Shown here: piece after piece, positions 29,721 through 32,130 of the stretch
How the letters are laid out: each line of letters opens with the position of its first letter
Numbering within the stretch: position 1 is the first letter of the stretch
Source: Hungatella sp. UBA3048
GTDB lineage: Bacteria; Bacillota; Clostridia; Lachnospirales; Lachnospiraceae
DNA: 32,130 bases
NCBI GenBank assembly: GCA_002367105.1
Contig: DFCS01000050.1
Location: forward strand, 1 to 32,130
Direction of reading: 5' to 3'
Position numbers and translations under genes: made by a program
The notes under the pieces: model-generated
The model's input: the letters and a program-made list of their open reading frames with translations, nothing else
Told to the model about the DNA's origin: nothing
The model's database searches: none

Positions 29721-32130
29721 ATGGTTAATTTAAAAAAAAAATCGAATATCAAAGAGCATTGTATTTTTGCTTGTAGTGGGGATGCTTACCATGAATTTAA
29801 ATGGGAATACAGAGAATTTTAGCAATCCGTATATTACCGCAATGGCTCAGCAATCGCAGATTGCTTCCAGCTCAAATGCAGAAAAATCAGATGCATTCGA
29901 TATATATGAGGACGAGATATTTGAAACTGATCTTGAAATTGCAACTCCAGCGACGGCTTCAGTGGCAAGTGCGGTTTCTTTACCGCAGCACAGTGCACTA
30001 AGTTTACTGAATACAGTCAATATAAATGTTACTGATACCGTGGATCTTCAGGATACAATAGATGGAGCTGGAACTACTCCGACCTTGATCGTATTGAGCA
30101 GTGACGTATCACGTTCATCAAATTCTGGTGCTATGGGACATCATGTCCTGAAAATCGGATCTGGTCAGGAAATATATCTGGAAAGTGCAGAAGGTGAACA
30201 CATTTCGATAGATGTGACCTTTTCCGGGGATACAACCCGGGGAGCAATATATGTTCAAGAAGGAGGAACACTTTACTTAAATAATATCACTGTGACCGGA
30301 GGCGACCGTACAAATAGTTATGGCGGAGGAGGAGGAATTCTCCTGGGCATAGGATCTGGCAGTACAGGTAATGCGGTTCTCCATATGGGGGACGGAGCGG
30401 TAGTCAGTGGTAATACATCAGGCTACGGAGGCGGAGTGTATGTATCACCTGGTTGTGAATTACATATGTCTGCTGGCAGTGTGATTAAAGATAACTCCAC
30501 ATTGAAATCCGGAGGTGGTGTGTATATCTACCCAGGAGGGGAGTTCTATATGGCTGGTGGTGAAATATCATATAACACTACCAATGAAGGAGGAGGAGAC
30601 GGAGTTTATGTAGATGGTAATGCACAGACCGGTTCTTACTTCAATATGTCCGGAGGCCTGATTACCTACAACGGCATTCAGAGCAAGCACAATGGTGCAG
30701 GAGTTGTTCTGGTATCCTCAGTCTTCGATATGGACGGCGGAGAGATCAGTCATCACTATGGAAACGGCAGTGGTGGCGGAGTAAGAGTTCAGGACAGTTT
30801 ATTTAACATGAACGACGGTGAAATCAGCTACAATGACAATTATTACGGAGGAGCTGTAACAATCGTAGGAAGTGCTAGAGAATCAATTACCGGTAATGAT
30901 GAGTGCAGTATCTTTCGTATGAAGGGCGGAAGGATACATCATAATACCGGCTCTTACCCAGGCGTTATGGTCGGAGATGCAGGCTGGTCACACCAGGGCG
31001 GAACTTTCAACATGTCTGGGGGTACCATATCTTATAATAAGTCGAACGATGATTTTAAGCATGGTGGAGGTCTCTATGTGACCAACTATGGCTCCGCAAA
31101 TATTTCGGGGGATGCAGAAATATCAAATAATATTTTAAACAACAACGGTGTCGGAGGCGGAATCGGAATTTATTACGGATATGTAACCATTGAAGGTAAT
31201 GTGAAAATCAGTAAAAATACCGCTGGTGTAGGCGGAGGTATCTATATTGCGGGAACATCCGAACTGACAATAAGAGGCGGGGAGATAAGTGATAACTTTT
31301 CGTATGTCAAAGGTGGAGGTATCAGCATGGGTGTAAGCTCCAATGTAACACTGGACGGCGCAGAATTATCAGGCAACAGTACTTCCAAGGATGGAGGAGG
31401 TATCTATACCTCGGCAGGTTCCAAGCTCATATTGAAAAATGCAGTTATAAAAGATAATGTGGCCACTGTTGATGGCGGCGGAATATATATGATGGATTAC
31501 GGAAATCTGTATATTCCGGCAGCATCTGATATAAAATTTTGGGGAAATGAAGCTGAAAATATGAAAATAGCAGATAATATTCCAAATCTTGGTGACTGGA
31601 GCGGTACCATATCCAAGACAACTATAGACGGCATAGTATTAACAGGTGTGATTAATAATACTATTGAGGATTATATCGCAAACGGAGGAGACATCAGAAA
31701 GTGGATAGTTTTCAACAACCTTGATATTAATATGATCTCATCAAATCATTATTATTTAGTCAGCTTTAACAGTAATGGAGGAAGTGATGTCCAACCTCAG
31801 GCTGTAGCAGATGATGGAACAGGAAAGGCAAAAAAGCCTAAAGACCCAACAAGGAGCGGGTTTGAGTTTGCAGGATGGTATACTGGTGTAGATCTGACGC
31901 AGGAATATGATTTTGATATACCAGTAACCTCTAATATAACTATATATGCAAAGTGGACAAGCATCGGAGGCGGCGAAACCGGAGGCGGCGAAACCGGAGG
32001 CGGCGAAACCGGAGGCGGCGGAACAGGAGGCGGCGAAACAGGAGGCGGCGGAACCGGAAGCGGTGGAACCGGAGGCGGTGAAAGCGGAGGCAGCGGAACC
32101 GGAGGCGGCGGAACCGGAAGCGGTGGAACC
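29721..32130 (+). CDS. Large secreted beta-helix surface protein, frame-interrupted near the start and cut by the window end
   Basis: The ATG at 29721 (AAAGGGAG upstream) leads through an A10 tract and in that frame stops after 33 residues. With nine A residues the frame becomes a signal peptide, MVNLKKNRISKSIVFLLVVG, ending near 'ITAMA-QQ', and stays open to the window end (803 codons). After an Ala/Thr/Ser-rich segment (about residues 50-95) there are about a dozen right-handed beta-helix coils with recurring 'GGGIYI', 'MSGGTISYN' and 'GGEISDN' units (about 180-620). Then comes a Listeria-Bacteroides-type repeat (about 675-747, with 'FEFAGWYT' and 'ITIYAKWT') and a Gly-rich GGGET linker. 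It is probably an adhesin or sugar-binding cell-surface protein; its anchor lies beyond the window. Whether it is expressed depends on the A-tract, which may be a true frameshift, a phase-variable site, transcript slippage or a base-calling error. Confidence 0.75.
29732..29741 (+). repeat. A10 homopolymer in the signal-peptide coding region
   Basis: Ten consecutive A residues follow codon 3 of the surface protein gene. Removing one A restores a full signal peptide and an 803-codon frame; with ten, translation ends after 33 residues. Such tracts are prone to strand slippage. Confidence 0.8.
31966..32130 (+). repeat. Tandem 15-base repeat encoding GGGET-type pentapeptides
   Basis: Eleven consecutive 15-base units resembling GGAGGCGGCGAAACC run to the window edge, encoding variants GGGET, GGGGT, GSGGT, GGGES and GGSGT. 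The first three are identical and later ones have diverged. The array is a flexible linker between the repeat domain and whatever follows, and its total length is unknown. Confidence 0.9.

Overview
The window looks like chromosomal DNA of a low-to-mid GC Firmicute of class Clostridia, most likely Lachnospiraceae (Lacrimispora/Enterocloster-like). The grounds are strong AGGAGG ribosome-binding sites, several TTG/GTG starts, T-tailed hairpin terminators, a Firmicute-type rib operon behind an FMN riboswitch, and a secreted protein with an 'ATPATAS'-type segment. This placement is inferred from style and gene content; no rRNA, tRNA or other taxonomic marker is present.

Left third (1-6.2 kb): small accessory and detoxification genes. 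They are a nitroreductase, a flavin-reductase-like protein, a DUF2087-chloramphenicol-acetyltransferase fusion, a sialate-O-acetylesterase-like esterase followed by a PadR regulator behind an operator-bearing promoter, a MarR regulator and an MFS exporter.

Riboflavin block (6.2-10 kb, minus strand): ribD-ribE-ribBA-ribH form a complete biosynthetic operon. It is preceded by a sigma-A-type promoter, a canonical FMN (RFN) riboswitch, an intrinsic terminator and a second strong hairpin next to the ribD ribosome-binding site.

Middle (10-19.4 kb): an HxlR regulator and a GNAT acetyltransferase; a membrane diguanylate cyclase with a DUF2785 protein; a DJ-1/PfpI protein; a minus-strand set of TetR, LysR and a MetE-like (YxjG-type) methyltransferase; a divergent CPC-type metal P-type ATPase whose promoter carries GAACA/TGTTC inverted repeats; and a frameshifted small coiled-coil gene.

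Right third (19.4-32.1 kb): envelope polysaccharide and surface functions. A cyclic beta-1,2-glucan synthase (NdvB/ChvB/Cgs type) is encoded as two adjacent TTG-started genes, with the GT84, cyclisation and first beta-sandwich regions on a 2040-residue membrane protein and the GH94 phosphorylase module on a separate 810-residue protein. A calcineurin-like phosphoesterase follows. The window ends inside a large secreted beta-helix protein whose reading frame is interrupted by an A10 tract in the signal-peptide region and which runs into a GGGET-type repeat linker. The split glucan synthase and the homopolymer-interrupted surface protein are the most notable features. No CRISPR array, transposase, phage gene or rRNA was seen.
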